Positions 15,998 through 18,185 of a DNA stretch of 18,185 bases are shown here, one piece after another. Location of the stretch: positions 1-18,185 of the forward strand of contig DNAD01000338.1 of assembly GCA_003484785.1 (NCBI GenBank). Reading direction: 5' to 3'. The notes beneath the pieces are model-generated. The model saw nothing but the letters and a program-made list of their open reading frames with translations. It did not search any database and was not told the origin of the DNA. Source of the stretch: Lachnospiraceae bacterium. Lineage in GTDB: Bacteria; Bacillota; Clostridia; Lachnospirales; Lachnospiraceae. A program made the position numbers and the translations under genes. Within the stretch, counting starts at the first letter, position 1. Each line of letters starts with the position of its first letter.

Positions 15998-18136
15998 TTA
16001 TGATCTTATCAGTTCGCGGTACAGACCGCCCTGTGCATACAGCTCTTCATGTGTTCCCTCCTGCACGACCTTCCCGCCATCCATAACATAGATCCTGTCA
16101 CAGTCAACGATCGTCGACAGTCTGTGGGCAACGATAATACATGTGGTTCCCTTGTCACGGATCGACTTTATGACACGATCCTCGGTAAGGGCATCGAGAG
16201 CAGAGGTAAATTCATCGAGGAAAAGCAGTGTCGGCTCGTGGGCAAGGGCTCTTGCAAGCTCAAGCCGCTGCAGTTCACCGCCCGAATAGTTGCGGCCGTT
16301 TTCCTCTATCATCGAACCGTAATCCTTACTGTTATTAAGTATCCTGTCATGGATCTGCGCATCCCGCGCAGCCAGTATCACCTCGTAATTCTCAATGGTG
16401 TTATCCCACATACGTATGTTATTATATACCGAATCCTCGAACATCATGGTATCCTGATCCACGGTCATGACGGACGAGTGAAAAATAACATCCGGGATCT
16501 CATCCCGGGGCCTTCCGGAATAAAGTATCTCACCGGACTCAGCCTTATACAGATCCGCAAGTATCTTTAACATAGTGCTCTTGCCGCTTCCGGTCTTTCC
16601 TACTATGGCCACCATCTGGCCGGGCTTTACTTCCATGCTCACGTCGTCAACCGCAGGACTGTCCGCCTTATTGTAGCGGTAGGTGACGTGGCTTGCGCTA
16701 AGATGCCCCTCAAGCTTGTCTGCCGTCTCATACTCGCTTTCCGGAAGCGGTATGTAGCGTCTGCTTTCCCTGTTCATGATATCGTTGACTCTCTCTATGT
16801 TTGTCCGCATGGTCTGCAGCGTGTTCACGGATGACATGCAGTTGTTGAGGGAGGATAGCATGCTGTTAAGGATCCCCTGGAAAAGCGCCATTGAACCTAA
16901 CGTAAAATTTCCGTGCAGGACGAAAAAGGCTCCGAGAAAGAGCTGTATACCCTGCAGAACAGAGCCCTGGATACCCGACACGAAGTTCAGTACCGCGCTT
17001 ATGTTCTGCGTCCTGAGCTTTCCCTCATTAGCCTGCGTCATGGATTCACGCCACAGATTATAGAAGGATCTTTCCGACCCCGTGGACTTGATGGTATCGA
17101 TCATGCTCATCCCGTTCAGGATCGTCGTACTCAGCATGTTGCCCGAGGTTGTCATGCTTCGCGAGGCAATGGCGTTCTTCTCCTGAATATACAAAGTCGC
17201 GGTCAGACATATTACTATTGCGGCAAAGCAGGCGATGGCCATCACAGGATTGTACTTTACCAGCGTCAGCAGATAAACCACGGTCATCACTGCGTCTATG
17301 ATGCGGGGCACAAGGGAGCGCATGATGGAATTATCAAGGCTTATGTTATTGTCTATCCGTGCCATCAGTTCTCCGGCACTGTACTGCTCAAAGAACTTAA
17401 GGGGCTGGTCAAATATCTTCTTGAACAGGCTGCTGCCCGATACTGCCGATATGTTCCGGCTTGAGCTGTTTATTAGCCCGGTCTTTGCCAGACTGAAAAG
17501 GAAATAAGCCAAAAGAGCTGCTGTGTACAGCGAAAGGGCAAGATATCCTTCGTGTGTATCCTGCATGTTTCCCGGCTTCATATACGTGTCAAGTATATTT
17601 TTCTGGATATGTACCATGCTGATATTAATAACGATACATAAAAGTGTGAGCACTACCAGCACAAGCATCGGCCCCCGCAGCTTCTGTATCCTTTCTCTGA
17701 TAAGGGAATAAAGGGATTCCCTCTTTCCGTCCGCCACGAAATCCGGTCCTTTTTCCAGAGTGATGACAGTCCCGTTGTAGAGCTGGGCAAACTTCTCCAT
17801 CGTCATTCGGATCTCTCCCCTTGCAGGGTCGGCAATGGATATGATGTCCCTGTAAATCGAAGTGACCACACACCAGTAACGCCTTTTCCAGGATACGAGC
17901 AGCGGAAGCTTCATGTTTCTGAGCCCGTCAACAGCCGGAGTTTCAAGCTTCGCCTTCAGGCCGTATCCTGCTGCCGCATCCATCATCTGCTCAGGGCTGG
18001 AACCGTTTCGCGAAGAAATGCATACCTCGCGTAATTCCTCCAGGGGAACAAATTTCCCGTAATACCCCAGCATCATGCCAAGAGCAGCGGCGCCGTTCTC
18101 TCCGGATCTCATTTGGATCACTATCGGAATCCTCAT
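15998..18136 (-). CDS. NHLP/NHLM-type bacteriocin export ABC transporter, first subunit, with degenerate C39 domain
   Basis: 712 residues. The N-terminal 130 residues align by eye with C39 peptidase domains that cut double-glycine leaders: 'RIPIVIQM', then 'ENGAAALGMMLGYYGKFVPLEELRE'. The catalytic Cys expected in 'ECGAA' is Asn14. The catalytic His expected before 'VVV' appears as Trp88 (segment 'YWCVV'). The Asp of 'DPARG' (Asp103) is kept. The domain should therefore bind but not cut. A membrane domain (about 155-440) follows, then an intact ATPase: Walker A 'GKTGSGKS' (513-520), signature 'SGGEL' (618-622), Walker B 'LLFLDE' (636-641), and His671. GAAGG lies a few bases before the ATG. 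It precedes the partner exporter by 20 bases. Any upstream operon genes (for example an HlyD-like adaptor) lie beyond the window edge. Confidence 0.87.
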   Translation of the reverse strand: MRIPIVIQMRSGENGAAALGMMLGYYGKFVPLEELREVCISSRNGSSPEQMMDAAAGYGLKAKLETPAVDGLRNMKLPLLVSWKRRYWCVVTSIYRDIISIADPARGEIRMTMEKFAQLYNGTVITLEKGPDFVADGKRESLYSLIRERIQKLRGPMLVLVVLTLLCIVINISMVHIQKNILDTYMKPGNMQDTHEGYLALSLYTAALLAYFLFSLAKTGLINSSSRNISAVSGSSLFKKIFDQPLKFFEQYSAGELMARIDNNISLDNSIMRSLVPRIIDAVMTVVYLLTLVKYNPVMAIACFAAIVICLTATLYIQEKNAIASRSMTTSGNMLSTTILNGMSMIDTIKSTGSERSFYNLWRESMTQANEGKLRTQNISAVLNFVSGIQGSVLQGIQLFLGAFFVLHGNFTLGSMALFQGILNSMLSSLNNCMSSVNTLQTMRTNIERVNDIMNRESRRYIPLPESEYETADKLEGHLSASHVTYRYNKADSPAVDDVSMEVKPGQMVAIVGKTGSGKSTMLKILADLYKAESGEILYSGRPRDEIPDVIFHSSVMTVDQDTMMFEDSVYNNIRMWDNTIENYEVILAARDAQIHDRILNNSKDYGSMIEENGRNYSGGELQRLELARALAHEPTLLFLDEFTSALDALTEDRVIKSIRDKGTTCIIVAHRLSTIVDCDRIYVMDGGKVVQEGTHEELYAQGGLYRELIRS

Positions 18137-18185
18137 TGTACCTTCTTCTCCATTTTTTTATATACCTTGTCTCATCAGATAAAAA

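Noticed and set aside
18145..18153. Tiny frame just before the first exporter that ends in an ATGA overlap
   Set aside because: Only six codons, with a stop shortly upstream in frame; the sequence mainly serves as the exporter ribosome binding site.
1..18185. tRNA, rRNA, CRISPR array, insertion sequence or riboswitch
   Set aside because: No repeat-spacer pattern, transposase or recognisable structured RNA was found by reading; gaps between genes are all under 175 bases.

Overview
The window looks like a chromosomal piece of a Clostridia-class Firmicute, most likely a gut or rumen Lachnospiraceae-type organism. This rests on very strong AAGGAGG-type ribosome binding sites, moderate GC, a YesM/YesN-type two-component pair, a CUT1 sugar transporter without its own ATPase, and NHLP/NHLM-type peptide exporters. 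The genus is not determinable from what I can see. There are no tRNA, rRNA, CRISPR or insertion-sequence signals.

Layout. 1-1878 (minus): a membrane-anchored diguanylate cyclase with an extracytoplasmic sensor region. 2056-4524 (plus): a class II ketose-bisphosphate-type aldolase followed by an FGGY sugar kinase, a probable two-gene operon. 4604-4807 (minus): a 67-residue peptide gene with a double-glycine leader and a four-cysteine, zinc-ribbon-like core, behind a near-consensus promoter (TTGACA-17-TATAAA) and a strong ribosome binding site. 4953-6479 (plus): a YesN-type response regulator ending in a strong intrinsic terminator. 6648-8392 (plus): two sugar ABC permeases. 8529-10304 (plus): a YesM-type sensor kinase. 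10404-11675 (plus): the sugar-binding lipoprotein. 11789-13756 (plus): a cytoplasmic GH127 beta-L-arabinofuranosidase behind a leaky-looking terminator. 13794-18136 (minus, convergent): two ABC exporters of the NHLP/NHLM bacteriocin-export type. The first carries a C39-like N-terminal domain that has lost its catalytic Cys and His.

How the genes work together (inference). The lipoprotein and two permeases would import an arabinofuranosyl-containing oligosaccharide, with energy from an ATPase encoded elsewhere. GH127 would release L-arabinose inside the cell. The YesM/YesN pair would sense a related ligand and activate the transporter and hydrolase genes. The aldolase/kinase operon would phosphorylate and cleave a ketose. 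No sugar isomerase or AraD-type epimerase is in the window, so the link from arabinose to that pair is open.

The most unusual content is the peptide-secretion part: a double-glycine peptide with a metal-site-like core, and a two-exporter cassette whose peptidase domain should not cut. They are about 9 kb apart and pairing them is a hypothesis. The exporter operon continues upstream of the window, where an adaptor protein or its own precursors may lie.
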